Below the pieces are notes generated by a model that worked only from the letters and a program-made list of their open reading frames with translations, ran no database searches and was not told the DNA's origin. Positions 35,576-46,850 of a stretch of DNA of 64,000 nt are shown here, piece by piece. The first letter of the stretch is position 1; the number at the start of each line of letters is the position of its first letter. The DNA comes from Moniliophthora roreri (taxonomy: Eukaryota; Basidiomycota; Agaricomycetes; Agaricales; Marasmiaceae): positions 186,001 through 250,000 of the forward strand of contig LATX02000238.1 in assembly GCA_001466705.2 (NCBI GenBank), written 5' to 3'. The position numbers were made by a program, and so were the translations under genes.

Positions 35576-36883
35576 TTACAGCTTGGCTCCTTTCACCAAC
35601 TGAGCTTTTGATTGAAGGATTTCGGCTGCCTCGTTGACCATGTTATCAACAATTGTCTAAGATTTTGATGAGTAGACGAGCTAAGGAGTAGTGACTGAAC
35701 TGACCTTTGCAGGCAGAACCTCGTTGATGAGAGCCGCAACCCTGCCCATGAGCCAAGGACGACCTTTAACAAAGTTCGCGGGGTGCTTTTTGAGGTCATC
35801 CTCGAACGGAATTATTCCACGGTTGCAAAGGTCTTGAATCTCGGCTTGACGTTTCGTTTCCCTATGGGAAGGATATGAGCATAAGGGATATGATATCGAT
35901 GTCGAGCCGACGCTGACCACTCTTCAACGTATGGAGTTTTGAAGACCCGTATTGGTCTGCCTGAATAAATGACAGTACGAATATTGTCCTCGAAACCGCT
36001 CTTGGTGACAGCGTCCTTGTGTAGTTTGGGAGCGGCAGCTTCGACAGAAGCAACGAACCTTGTACCGACCCCTGTAGATTTCCTTGAGCAGGATGAAAAT
36101 GCTGATAGAGTGATAACCTACACACGGCTTGAGCACCCCACGTCAAGTTTGCGGCAAGACTGCGTCCATCATAGACAGCGCCAGCACCAACGACGTATAC
36201 AGGACCACCAGTCAGCTCACTCTTCTTTCCCTTCACTTCGTCCACACAAGCAGGAATGAGAACGGTAGCAGGAAGATCACCTGTGTGACCTCCACCTTCA
36301 CCAGCCTGTGCGCAAATGAGGTCTACGCCGACCGAGAGAGCCTTTGCGACGTGCTTGGGGTGTCCAACCATGTTCATCACGGCTATCCCGGCTTTATGGA
36401 GCTTCTCTACCGCCCACCGCGGCGGAATGCCGATAGCACAGACAAACAATTTTGCGCCTTCTTCAATAATGACATCGATGAGTTCAGGAAGTTGACCGTG
36501 AGTGTAATCGTACTAGACTTCTTTTTTAGAAGAATGGCCGGGCTACGAGACAAAAGAGTACACACGTTGGTCTTCCTAGCACTTCCTCCAACTTGGGGTA
36601 GAGCAAGATCTATACCGAAAGGCGCGTTCTTGTCGTGAAGGTGGGCTTTGATATCTTGAATCTGTTGTCGCATGACCTTGGGTGTGTATCCCAGCCCACC
36701 GAGGCAACCAAGGCCTCCCGCATTCGTCACCGCTGCGACCAGTTCCGAACCTGACTTATCCAGTTAGAACTGGTCGATATATAGAAACCAAGGTGACATA
36801 CCTGCCGCTACGTTCATACCAGCAAGAATAACTGGATGCTTGATACCAAACATCTCAGTTATGGGTGTCGAGATTACTGCCAT
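35576..36883 (-). CDS. nitronate monooxygenase (2-nitropropane dioxygenase family)
   Basis: An FMN-dependent TIM-barrel enzyme that oxidises alkyl nitronates such as propionate-3-nitronate, a detoxification step. The first exon reads MAVISTPITEMFGIKHPVIL-AGMNVAAG. It is followed by TNAGGLGCLGGLGYTP, NAPFGIDLALPQ, GAKLFVCAIGIPP, AGIAVMNMVGHPKHV, LICAQAGEGGGHTGDLP, GAGAVYDGRSLAANLTWGAQ and GTRFVASVEAAAP. The GGGHTG glycine-rich phosphate-binding segment and the AGAVYDGR segment are characteristic. The C-terminal part (ETKRQAEIQDLCNRGIIPFE ... KGRPWLMGRVAALINEVLPA) is usual for fungal members. Introns are short and keep phase. Confidence 0.93.
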
Positions 36884-37078
36884 GATGGTCTAAGCAACTT
36901 CCAAGGGAATTCAAGGTCGAAATGAGGTTAACTTTGGCCAAACAGCCGTAAGCTTGAGGTCAGGCGACCCAATGTGACACTTGTGTGAGGAAATTCTTTG
37001 ACACAACCATCATCATCAACGAGCAATAGTTTGTGATGCTCTCGTTCATCGCCCAAGATGCTCCCTGGCAACCACAGG

Positions 37079-38919
37079 ATGCTTTCTGGACCCAACGATT
37101 CCCTTGCGTCTTTGCCCACAACCTCCGGCAGAAGTCTGTTCTCAAAAACAGATACAGATGCGACATCTTTTGGGACACTGACAGGGCCTGGATCGCTGGC
37201 AGGAAAAGCCATCTACAAACTAGGGAAAGCCACAATTAAAGGGGTCGAACAAATCATCATATCCCGGCGGTTGTTCGTCATCTCCAACCATTTTCCTCAC
37301 GAAAATAGGGCCGAGATTCATGGGATTCAACAAATGTACGCCGATTTGTTAGAGCTCTCGAGGTAAGTGCCATGAAACGGTTTATCGAGATGACTAAGGT
37401 TAGTTCACTAGGAAATCGATGTATATCAAGTCCATCCGGAATCAAGCCTTGCGTATTCTTCTCCGTCAGATCGGTGTCCGGCATACAAATTACCTTTTAC
37501 AATCTTTATCGACATGGCCCAAAGTCGAGCTGAAGCTCCTCGTATCGGATATTTTGGCTATATTCGACCCTTTTCTGTGTGTGGCATTTTCGAGTTTTCA
37601 AAGTCGATAGATAATATTGACTTCCCATCTCGCAGACCGCGCTCCCAACTCAAAAACGCGTATCTCCATGACCCAATCCTGCAATCGTACCGAACCCATG
37701 TTCCCAAGTGGGATGACCATTTTCTTTTGCCATTAGTCGATTTCCTCGACCAGGTGGCTTTAATAAACGAGGATAGGTGTATTGCCATCTTGGAAAGCGG
37801 GACTTTGGACTTCATGCTACATTTATACTTGACAGGATTTCACGATCCCGCACCATCTGCAGGGCGAACGAACGCTACAGGCTCTTCTGCCCTCCTGAGT
37901 GCCTGCAATGCATTCCTCGTAACCGCACAACAGAATACCTTCGGAGCCGAGCTGATTCGCCTGCACGAAATATCTAGTATATGGTCGGTGCATCCGGTGC
38001 TGGCCTTTCATGATAGCAAAGGAGATTGGTCAACTCGGGAACAGTTTTGGAGGAAGGCAGACAGGACTGCTATCAAGTGGCGGATAAGTTCCATCTTCGA
38101 CCTAATGATGGACGTGAAAAGGAACTTGAACCTGGATACTGCCTTCAATGCTCTGGTTGACTGTTTTGAGCTGATTAGGTAGCCATTCAGTCTTCTCAAC
38201 GATTCAACACCTTCGCTTATCAGTCAGTAGCTCCAGGTATGACGACGATATCGTGTACCGTGCTCTTCGTTCGCTTCATCGGGCAATTATTCGAAACCCT
38301 GAGGCCTCTGGACAGTATGTTGTGGGAAGGGCAATGGCGGCGTACTTGTCAGCGAGCCCTGAGGGATATATATTTGACACATTGAATCGTGTTGTTGAGT
38401 TAGCCGGACTTATGTCGTAAGTTGACATCTAGGGTTCGCCTACCTTCCTTTGATGTTGATGACGTCTTTAGCACTGGGTCTACATTCCGTCTTTTCGGTT
38501 TTGAAGATGATGGACCCACGTTTACGTTGGACGCGGTGATCCATTTCATTGAGTGGATTACCTCCATTTCCGAAAGTGATGAAGACCATCGAAGAATAGT
38601 ATTGGCCACAAATATCGTTCATTTGGCAGAACAAACCTTGGAAGACCTTGATGAGTCTTTCTTTGACGATACCGTGTCCTTCAAAGACCTGGTCAACGAT
38701 TACTGGAAGGAGAAGGATGTTGAGTTGTACTGTGCCGTTTATGGGCCCGATTCGCTGAATGCCCCCATTCACGTTCACGTTCTTCGGTGGAGTCTCATAG
38801 TCCTCAAAGATCAAATTGAAGGCAGACGTTTTCGCATCCTCTCATTGCCAGATGATTGGTGGCACTCGGATCATATTACAGACGTAGATCTTGTGTACGA
38901 TTGGATATACAATGAATGA
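37079..38919 (+). CDS. unknown protein, tandem paralogue A (541 aa)
   Basis: Five exons (37079-37362, 37412-37576, 37636-38178, 38231-38416, 38472-38919) encode 541 residues. I do not recognise the family. The start at MLSGPNDSLASLPTTSGRS was chosen by alignment with paralogue B. Residues ~35-65 form a glycine-rich, amphipathic stretch LTGPGSLAGKAIYKLGKATI that could associate with membrane. The rest looks all-helical, with armadillo-like segments (LLPLVDFLDQVALINEDRCI, then a segment ending LHLYLTGFHDPAPS). Other conserved blocks are FWRKADRTAIKWRISSIFDL, DIVYRALRSLHRAI and SLNAPIHVHVLRWSLIVLKD. There is no signal peptide. Exon lengths match B except for exon 4, so the pair arose by tandem duplication. 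Confidence 0.8.
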
Positions 38920-39132
38920 AAATCCCGTTCTGAATGGCTTGTCTGCATACTAATAGAAATTGAAGCGCTCAAGAAACGCCCGTGGGCCGTCGTCTGAACA
39001 AGGTGCCACGTGCAATGAACACCTTGTGGACAGTGACAGTCACTGACAGCGACCAAACAGTAAATTTCGACGACCAACAACTGCTCGTGATGCTCTTCCT
39101 AATCAACCTGGGACCTCTCTGGCAATACCAGA

Positions 39133-40977
39133 ATGCAGTTTACTGCCCATAATGCTTCTCTCTCATCTCTGCCGACGATGTCGAGTCGAAGCGTGTCATC
39201 GCGAACCACTGCTGCGACATCTCTCGTAACATTGACGGGACCTGGGGCACTAGCTGGCAAAGCAATCTACATGCTGGGAAAGGCGACACTCAAGGGGGTT
39301 GACAGAATCATCATATATCGGCGGTTGTCAGCCATCTCTAGCCGTTTTCCCCACAAAAACTCAGCAGAGATTCGTGGGATCCAACAGGCGTATTACGACT
39401 TGCTAGAGCTCTCGAGGTGAGTAATATAGAAATAGGCACGTTCTAATAAAGCTCACGTTAGTACTCAATTAGACCAATAATATACTCCAAGTCCATCCGC
39501 GATCAAGCACTAGGTATGCTGCTCGGGCAAATTGGCAGCAGACAGTCGAGATACCTTCTTCGTTCTCTGCTCACCTGGCCGGAAGTCGAAATTGGGCTCC
39601 TTATGTCGGATATCATGATGAGATTTGATCCCCTTCGGTGCGTTTCACAATGTGCACTTTTTTTAATGTCAATAACCTCTTGACATTAGAGTACCCCCTC
39701 TTTCTGATGACACGTACCTACGCGACCCAATTGTAAACGCATATCGAATTCACGTCTCTGATCACGAAGACCATTCACTCCTACCATTGATTGATTTTCT
39801 CGAACAGATGGTTTCAATCAGTGACGGTAGTTGTGTCACTATTCTAGAGAGAGGGGCTCTGGATTTCATGCTACACCTGTACTTGACAGGCTTTCGCGAT
39901 CCTGCACCGTCTCAAGGTCGAACGAACACATTCGGTGCAACCGCATTCCTACTTGCCTGTAACTCATTCCTCGTGTTAGCACTACAGAGTACGCTCGGAG
40001 CAGAACTCTTCCGTCGTCATAGGGTATCCAGGATATGGCCGCCACATCCGGCGTTAGATCTTCACGGCAGTAGAGAAGCTTGGTCAACTCGGCAACAGTT
40101 CTGGAGGGACGCAGAGAGGGTCCTCCTCAAATGGAGAATCAGTTCCATACATGAGCTTATGCTAGATACAACGAAGGAATTCAACAAGCAAACTGCCCTC
40201 GATGCTCTTATTGACTGCTTTGAGCTGATACAGTGAGTGATCAGTCTTTTAAGCGATCAAGATGATTTATCACTCATCAGGCCTCAATTTTCCGAAGATA
40301 TTACATACCGAGCCCTTCGTTCTCTTCATCAGGCAATCGTTCAGGGCCGGAGCAACAACCCTGTCGGACGCTCGACTGTGGTTATGGCGATGAAAACCTA
40401 TTTTTCGGGTAGCTCTGAAATGCATATGGTTGAAACGTTGAATCGGATCATTGACATGGCCGAGGCGTTATTGTGAGTCGACCTTTATGTGCTATTTGTG
40501 ACTTGTCTGATCCACATTAAACTTCTTAGACTCAAACATCCTGCGCCTACAAGATTTTTTAGCTTTGAAGATGACCGACCATCATTCATTTTAAACTCAG
40601 TGGTCCATCTGATTCATTTGGTGGCTTTCCTTTTCGAAAGATACGCGGATGAGCGAAACGCGATGTCGACTATCGGTATCATTCCCCTGGTGGAACAGGC
40701 TTTGGGAATACTCGAGTCGTCAAGAGTCGCCGACGATTCCGTATTCTTCTACAACATATCAGACAAATCCAGGGATATCGAGCTTTACAGCGCTATCTAT
40801 GGTTTTCATTCTCTAAATGCCCCTATTCACATACATGTCCTTCGATGGAGCTTAATCCTTTTGAAGGACCCAAATCAAGGCGGGCCCCCTCCCACCTTCT
40901 CCAACCTCCCGGATAGTTGGTGGGACCCTGAACATGATAGGAACATTGATTTATATGGTTGGATTAACAACGAATGA
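39133..40977 (+). CDS. unknown protein, tandem paralogue B (543 aa)
   Basis: Five exons (39133-39416, 39473-39637, 39690-40232, 40281-40472, 40530-40977) give 543 residues. Exons 1, 2, 3 and 5 have exactly the same lengths as in paralogue A (284, 165, 543, 448 nt); only exon 4 differs (192 against 186 nt). The amphipathic N-terminal stretch LTGPGALAGKAIYMLGKATL is nearly identical to A, as are the helical block ending DFMLHLYLTGFRDPAPS and NAPIHIHVLRWSLILLKD. More variable positions lie in linkers, as expected for two functional copies diverging. The segment SFEDDRPSFILNSVVHLIHL matches A. No known domain or catalytic motif was recognised. A is 213 bp upstream on the same strand. Confidence 0.8.
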
Positions 40978-41281
40978 ATGTTCTTTGTATAATGAAATAA
41001 TCATGGTGGACTTTTGGATGGATTACATTGAATAAAGTCATGGATGACTGAAGTGAACGGTTGATACTAATGCTCGGGAACCGGTACTCTTTCATTATCA
41101 GATAGTTTGTGCTGAAGTAGAACAGCAAAGTAAGTCAGCCATACACAGTTTAAGAACACTATCCTTATTGAAGGTCTGGAAAAGAGAAGTGTACAACTAG
41201 GACATGTGAGCACTGTCAATAAATACAAAGCTACCGCTAGAAGAGGACTTTCTGGTGCTGACTTGGGTACAGGGGTACACA

Positions 41282-42718
41282 TTAGGGAAGAGGGATCACT
41301 GATACAGAGGGTATCAGTACCACAGGAGGAGGCTCAGAAAGTGCCTCATCATTGGAGTAGTCTACGTTTCCACACCATCCAGTCGGTTTTCGAGGCGAAT
41401 ACCTGGCATTCACCAACGGAACGACAACTCCTTGCTTCTCCCACCCCAAAAAACACTCCTCTAACCGTCGGATAGCCTCGTTTAGTTGTATCCCTACAGT
41501 AGAATCATCGTCTGGACGGCTAAATACCGTCTTGCCTACTGCCATCTGGTTCATCACATCCGATTTGTAGAACGTGCAGTCAAATGTTCCAATTGCAACC
41601 TTTTGTAAGGATGTGAAGGATGGGCGTTGTAAAATGGTACTCATACCATTCAGATCAACGAGGAACTCGTAATACTCGTCCACCTCATCTCCCAAGACAT
41701 CCCAGGGAGCGCAATGATGATGGCGAATGATCCCGTGCAGCTCCAACTCTTCAAAGACCTGAGAGGGCATGAGGCTCAGGTTTTCAAAGAAAGGTAATAG
41801 AAAATCAGGTGGCTGCTTGACCCGGCCAAAATTGAAATCAAGTCGTAGAGTTCGAAGGCGAGTGTTTTTAGTGAGGTCGAAAATGGAAAATACCTCTTTC
41901 ACTAGGAGAGATATCAGGCTCAGTAGAAAAGGAGAGACCTAAGTTCTTAATCACGTACTATGAGGCTGCTGAGATATGAGTTCCTGTATATGGAGTTCCA
42001 AACTTTCCAGAGAATCGGCAGATTCTGATAACAGTGCGTTCAACGCCAATGCCATGTTGTCTGAGGTGCCTTGGGATGGAACAGCCGCTGCTTTCCATTG
42101 TAGCCCACGTATTCGTAGAGGGGCTCTTCTCGAAGCTGATTCCACCGCCTCAAACGGAATCTCGAGCTCTTTCCCAATTCTCAAAGTCTCTAACCTGGGA
42201 AACGAGTGTATGAGTTCCCAATATTGGTCGTACGTCCCGAATGACCAGTAAGCAAGCTCCAGTACGACCACCGATTGACAGAAGCTCGGATCTACGATCG
42301 AATCCCTCACAGATGGAGGAGTCAGCTCCCATTTGACACAGGTCATCACCAACGTCTCGGTATGAGGAAATCGGATGCCATCCGTGAGCAAGGAGGCCAA
42401 AACCTTCCCTGCATTCGGGTCAACAATAGGTTTGAGGCCGCCGCTTATGCCATCAGAGCGCCAGCCTTTAAACCATCCTTCTGTGATGTGCAAGGATTTA
42501 ATAGCTTCAGAGATCGTCTCGTGAGGACTGGCAAGTAAACGCATCAACCTTATCGTCCTTTCAGCGGAGCGAAGGATGACACGGCGAAAGGTAATGCTTC
42601 TGGAGTAGGGAGTCCATGAACGCGATGACAGTGCACAGTTGTTCAAATCGTAAGGAGGGTAAGCAGGGAGTTGTTCGAGAACGAAGAAGACAACTTCCGG
42701 GGAGATAACGGGAGGCAT
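41282..42718 (-). CDS. F-box-like protein
   Basis: Two exons (41959-42718 and 41282-41901, intron 57 nt) give 459 residues. The N terminus ISPEVVFFVLEQLPAYPPYD followed by LNNCALSSRSWTPYSRSITF is the degenerate F-box pattern common in Agaricomycetes (I-P-x-E-[IV] ... C-x-[LV]-x-x-x-W). The rest has leucine-rich-like strands (SFPRLETLRIGKELEI, TRLRTLRLDFNFG) without regular repeats. F-box proteins recruit substrates to SCF ubiquitin ligases; the substrate is unknown. These genes are hugely expanded and fast evolving in mushrooms. Confidence 0.75.
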
Positions 42719-43412
42719 CAGGCTGGGAAGCTAGTCGGAGTTGATCATTGTTGACAAAAAGTTGCATGAAAACAGATCTCACTATGTAGTATGGATTTTT
42801 GTGAATGCCTTCGATTGTGGTGGATGCTTTTGTGGAAACGGGGAGGTGGTCCGTGCGCGAAGGTGACAACTCTATTTGTTCCCACGGCGGTAAATGCCTT
42901 CTCCGAGGCAACTCCGAGGCGTTTCAGCATCCATTGTGAGCGTCTTTCTTCCAAGCATTACATTTTCTATATCTTCACCTTCAAGGCTCCGAGGGATGGG
43001 CTATATAGTATACCGACAAAAATTATGACACGCCACCGTAGTCGAGTCAAGAAACTGAAAGGCACTCAATTCATGAATAACATTCATCTCAGATCCAATA
43101 TACAAGGCATATTTAGCATGGGTTAGAGAGCCTCTGAAGCAGGTAAATTCTTTATACTTTTAGTTTCATTTAGTAGGGGGTTTATGCTGGCACGCCGCGG
43201 TCGCCTTCCCCAAGTCTGAATCAACCGAGAGAACACTCGCCTACAGCCTAGAATCAATATCGGAGGGCAAATCAGATGTGGATTTCATGGTAACATCAGT
43301 AATAATTAAGAGGTTCGGATACATAATACTGATCTACAGTGGAATATAGTACAAATAGTTCCTGAATACGAAGGCCAATGGGCCGTCACCAAAGATGCAC
43401 CCTGCGTTCTCG
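42719..43412. other. intergenic
   Basis: A 111-residue plus-strand frame (42791-43126) lies antisense to the F-box upstream region and has no protein character. Nothing else is supported. Confidence 0.45.
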
Positions 43413-43724
43413 TTAATGCCTCGATTGGAATCGTGCAGGAGGTTTTCGTGCGACATGAAAAGCTCTTGCCTTCTCTGGGACGGCTGCTAGCAGGTTGTCA
43501 TTCTGAATGAATGGGAAGAGCGCGAGATTAGGGTCATGGCCCACGTTGTTCTATGATTTTAGTTGTCTGAGTTCGAGATAAGATCAAGGATATTGACTGC
43601 AGAGACGTACGTTGGCTATGCTGACCACTTCAACATTACCAGTTTTAGAGACCGGTGTAGCGTTGACGCACGCTGTGAGAACGCCAAAGACGGCGAGGAG
43701 AGCGCTGATATCTCTGGAGAACAT
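43413..43724 (-). CDS. small secreted protein 1 (83 aa) with LALFP motif
   Basis: Two exons (43611-43724, 114 nt; 43413-43550) encode 83 residues. MFSRDISALLAVFGVLTACV then NATPVSKTG is a signal peptide. The short mature part carries DPNLALFPFIQND shortly after the intron, then a basic, cysteine-free tail (ARKPPARFQSRH). A TATATAAA (43774-43781) lies 50 bp before the ATG. Its neighbour at 44040-44418 has an exon 1 of the same length and the same motif, so they are tandem paralogues. Function unknown; small secreted proteins of this type often act at surfaces or in host contact, but that is only a possibility. Confidence 0.6.
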
Positions 43725-44039
43725 TAGGATCGAGCTAGATAGTGAATGGGCTCCAGAACTATCTTCAGGCCAGTTTATATATGTACTGACATGCAGTGAG
43801 CATTAGTGTGGACAGGCGACAGGGAAGGTCTTACAGCGGCGCTGTTTAGCTGTAGCGCTGTATATGGCACACCCTCTCAATAAGACAGGGCAGTGGGTTT
43901 ACGAAGGCCATCTTCATCGTGTTCCCTGTCACGACGTAAACCCATCAGATGTTCCTTGATATAGAGTAGTAAAGGTGTTCTTTACGAATACGAACATAGC
44001 AGTATTGTGATTGCTGTAGTAAGAATCAATTTCATGTTT

Positions 44040-44418
44040 CTAAACGTGCTGGTGGCTTTCGCCCAGCCATTGATCGCCCTCCTCTCCTTGGAAAATCTTC
44101 TGAGGCAGTATCGCTGTGACGAGTCGCCGCAAAAGTTGAAAGATCAACATGGAAGGTTTGAAGATTCCAGATTGAAGATACTTGCGTGACCCTCCATTCC
44201 TAATCATTGGGAAAAGGGCAAGTTTGGGGTTTTCTGCTAAATGGAGGAGCGGTTCCTGCGAATAAAATTAGGCATGGCATTGCCAGGCTATAGTAAACGC
44301 GTACATTGGCAGCGTTAGTAACTTGAAGGTCGCTGGGAATCACTGCGGCGTTGACCTGGAGACTAAAGAGGAGGATCGAGACTATTAGGCTGACAATACA
44401 AAAGAGCCTTGAAGTCAT
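44040..44418 (-). CDS. small secreted protein 2 (109 aa) with LALFP motif
   Basis: Two exons (44305-44418, 114 nt; 44040-44255) give 109 residues. The signal peptide contains FCIVSLIVSILLFSLQVNA. After the intron comes NPKLALFPMIRNG, matching DPNLALFPFIQND of the neighbour. The C-terminal part (PSMLIFQLLRRLVTAILP, then QKIFQGEEGDQWLGES) is longer and different. A TATAAAAA (44457-44464) lies 39 bp before the ATG at 44418; an upstream in-frame ATG at 44433 is possible but very close to the expected transcription start. No domain is known to me. Confidence 0.55.
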
Positions 44419-44960
44419 GACGAGGGATGGCATGAAGAACGTGTTACTCGGCCACGTTTTTATAGGGACGAGCACGATGTCAGAACAAAGATTAAGGCAC
44501 CACGTTAATACGAGTCAGCCGAATTGTCGTATGTCGTATGTTTGTGGGTTTGAAATATGGGCAGTCATCGATAATAGATTGCTATTGCAGGGGTCTTAAC
44601 GTGTCAGGGTCAGCAAAAAGCGAGTAATTCAGGTCCCACTACCAGGCGGGCAGGTGGTGGGCGGAAGGGTAGAGAGAAGCGCCCGCTGCCAGCCGGCACA
44701 AAACTTTGGCATTGTTTGTAAAAGATAGCAGTCACGTGAGTAAGAGGGAAGTGGTCAAGCCACTCGAGTCGTTCATGCCTTGCCTCCCAACCACTGCCTC
44801 AGTCCCCCTTGCCCAACACACTATTCTCCTTCGCTCTCGTATTTATGGATTAAGATTTGACTCTTTATTATGGATAGAGTTTGGAAGGAAAGAGGTGAGT
44901 TTGAGGGTGTCGTTGGGTGCTATAAAGCATTCTAATTTCCTTGAAACAGGTAGTTCACCC

Positions 44961-46703
44961 ATGTCCCAAGACCAAGTATCGGATTTACTAGCGCAAAGTA
45001 CCAAATTATGCAATAGATGCGATGCTGAATTTACTCCTCGTGCTCTGTATCCACCTATCGCGACCGATGTTCTAAGGACCAATTACAACCCCGAGAGGAC
45101 TCTCGTTGATACTACGAGGGGATTTTTACATGACGAAGAGCAGGAATTGGCGCTTTACGACGAAGAGATTGCTCGGTTGCAACAGGTTTTGGAGAGCTTG
45201 CAGTCCAAGCGACGTGCCCTTTCGCAGAGATACAGAGATCGCAGAAGCTTTATCTCTCCGATGCGACGGTTGCCCACCGAACTGTTTCTCTCAATCTTTG
45301 AAAACGTATGCCTTCCCAAGCGGACCAATCACCACTCGCTATACATTGGCGACTCAATCTGGATCCCGGCGATAGCCTTGTCCCAAGTCTGCTCCCAATG
45401 GAGAGACGTCATTCACAACATTCCTCGGCTGTGGTCATCCATTAGCTTGGATATATCGAGTGGCCCCACCTATACAAGAAACATTGCCCGTTTGATACAA
45501 CTCTATCTCAGAAACTCGAAGGGGTGTCCCCTGAGAGTTTCCATCAACGGTGTTATCATGGAACCATACCCAAAAAGCTTATGGGACGGGCACAATCTCA
45601 CTGCCTTGAAGTCTCTTATGCAGCAAGCATCGAGATGTGAAGTGTTACAGCTGCGTCTCCACACTTTGGACCTCGCAGCGATCGGGCCGATGGCCATCTC
45701 ATTTCCACATTTGCGCGAACTGCGTAATTTCATCCGGGTACCCGAGGATGCACCTGATAACAATAGCTGGTTTTGGAATGCCCTCAGAAATGCGCCACAA
45801 CTTGCGAATCTGGCTATGAGGACGATACCTGGCCAGAGCTTGAATGTCCTTCCGTTCAACCAGATATCCTCATTAACCATCTCGTGGGTGACGAGCATCC
45901 CTCCGCTACTGGAAATGCTATCAACACTCACAAACATAACATCAGTTTCAGTGCATGCCCTGGATCGAGGCATGAGCGCAAGTACCCCGGTGACGTTACC
46001 AAATATCGGAACTCTCCGCCTCGGTCCCTCTTCTGAGCGTCTAGGAACATTTGCTCCGTTATTGGACTCACTTATACTCCCCTCACTCACAACATTCGAA
46101 TCTACATGCACGTACGCAACGACACTACCACATAACTTTCCGTCACTCCCCGCTTTATTCCAGAGGTCGTCGTGCCCGCTTCGGAACCTGACGCTTCAAT
46201 ATCCAACTCTTTATCTTTCCGAGAAAGTCTTGATAGAGACTCTAAAAGCGGTACCTAGCTTGACCCATATCGAACTATGTGTTAGAGGAGACGAGCAGCA
46301 GACCCGAGAATCTACCTATCAAATGATCCATCATCTGGCTGTACGTTCAGAACCCGATGACACGACGGAGCCCATAATGCTACCCAATTTGACGTCTGTC
46401 CGATTGATGTTGTTCAACGATAGGGATCTTCCCGTTCCGCATGATACTGCGGAATGTATCATCGATATGGTTGATTCGAGGAATCAAGGAAACCCAGGTT
46501 GTACGTTCCTTGATACGGTTTATGTCTGTTTTCGTTACCTCTTGCAGAGTAGCATCGTAATCAACCTGTTTAAAGAAGGTGCGCTGGCTGATAGAGTACA
46601 GAATTTGCAAGAAAGGGGAACGAGAGTCGGTTTTGAATATATCTCAACCGAGGAGTGCAGCCACCGTAAAGTACCTGTGCCCCGGATGTGGACTTGGTCT
46701 TGA
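44961..46703 (+). CDS. coiled-coil F-box protein
   Basis: A single exon of 580 residues has the layout of the large Agaricomycete F-box family. It has an N-terminal C-x-x-C (LCNRCDAEFTPR), then a short coiled coil (EEIARLQQVLESLQSKRRAL) and the F-box ISPMRRLPTELFLSIFENVC with VCSQWRDVIHNIPRLWSSIS. A long leucine-rich-like C-terminal domain follows (FPHLRELRNFIRVPEDAP, LPNIGTLRLGPSSERLG, LPNLTSVRLMLFND). The product would be an SCF ubiquitin-ligase substrate receptor. The frame is open upstream to 44706, but the ATG at 44961 (MSQDQVSDLL) fits the family start and the upstream residues are not conserved in style. Confidence 0.85.
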   Translation: MSQDQVSDLLAQSTKLCNRCDAEFTPRALYPPIATDVLRTNYNPERTLVDTTRGFLHDEEQELALYDEEIARLQQVLESLQSKRRALSQRYRDRRSFISPMRRLPTELFLSIFENVCLPKRTNHHSLYIGDSIWIPAIALSQVCSQWRDVIHNIPRLWSSISLDISSGPTYTRNIARLIQLYLRNSKGCPLRVSINGVIMEPYPKSLWDGHNLTALKSLMQQASRCEVLQLRLHTLDLAAIGPMAISFPHLRELRNFIRVPEDAPDNNSWFWNALRNAPQLANLAMRTIPGQSLNVLPFNQISSLTISWVTSIPPLLEMLSTLTNITSVSVHALDRGMSASTPVTLPNIGTLRLGPSSERLGTFAPLLDSLILPSLTTFESTCTYATTLPHNFPSLPALFQRSSCPLRNLTLQYPTLYLSEKVLIETLKAVPSLTHIELCVRGDEQQTRESTYQMIHHLAVRSEPDDTTEPIMLPNLTSVRLMLFNDRDLPVPHDTAECIIDMVDSRNQGNPGCTFLDTVYVCFRYLLQSSIVINLFKEGALADRVQNLQERGTRVGFEYISTEECSHRKVPVPRMWTWS

Positions 46704-46850
46704 CGTACCTATTTATCATGTAAAAATATACTAGTAGCCTCTTTCTTGGATTGATAGATGATAACAGGATGTACTCGTGTAAATTGAAGCAGTCCATACT
46801 ATTCATCATATGACGAGAAACAAAAAAAGGTCCTTGCTATATGAACCCAA

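Noticed and set aside
44706..44960. Longer N terminus for the F-box protein (from 44706)
   Set aside because: The frame is open, but the family normally starts just before the C-x-x-C motif and a start at 44961 gives the expected length.
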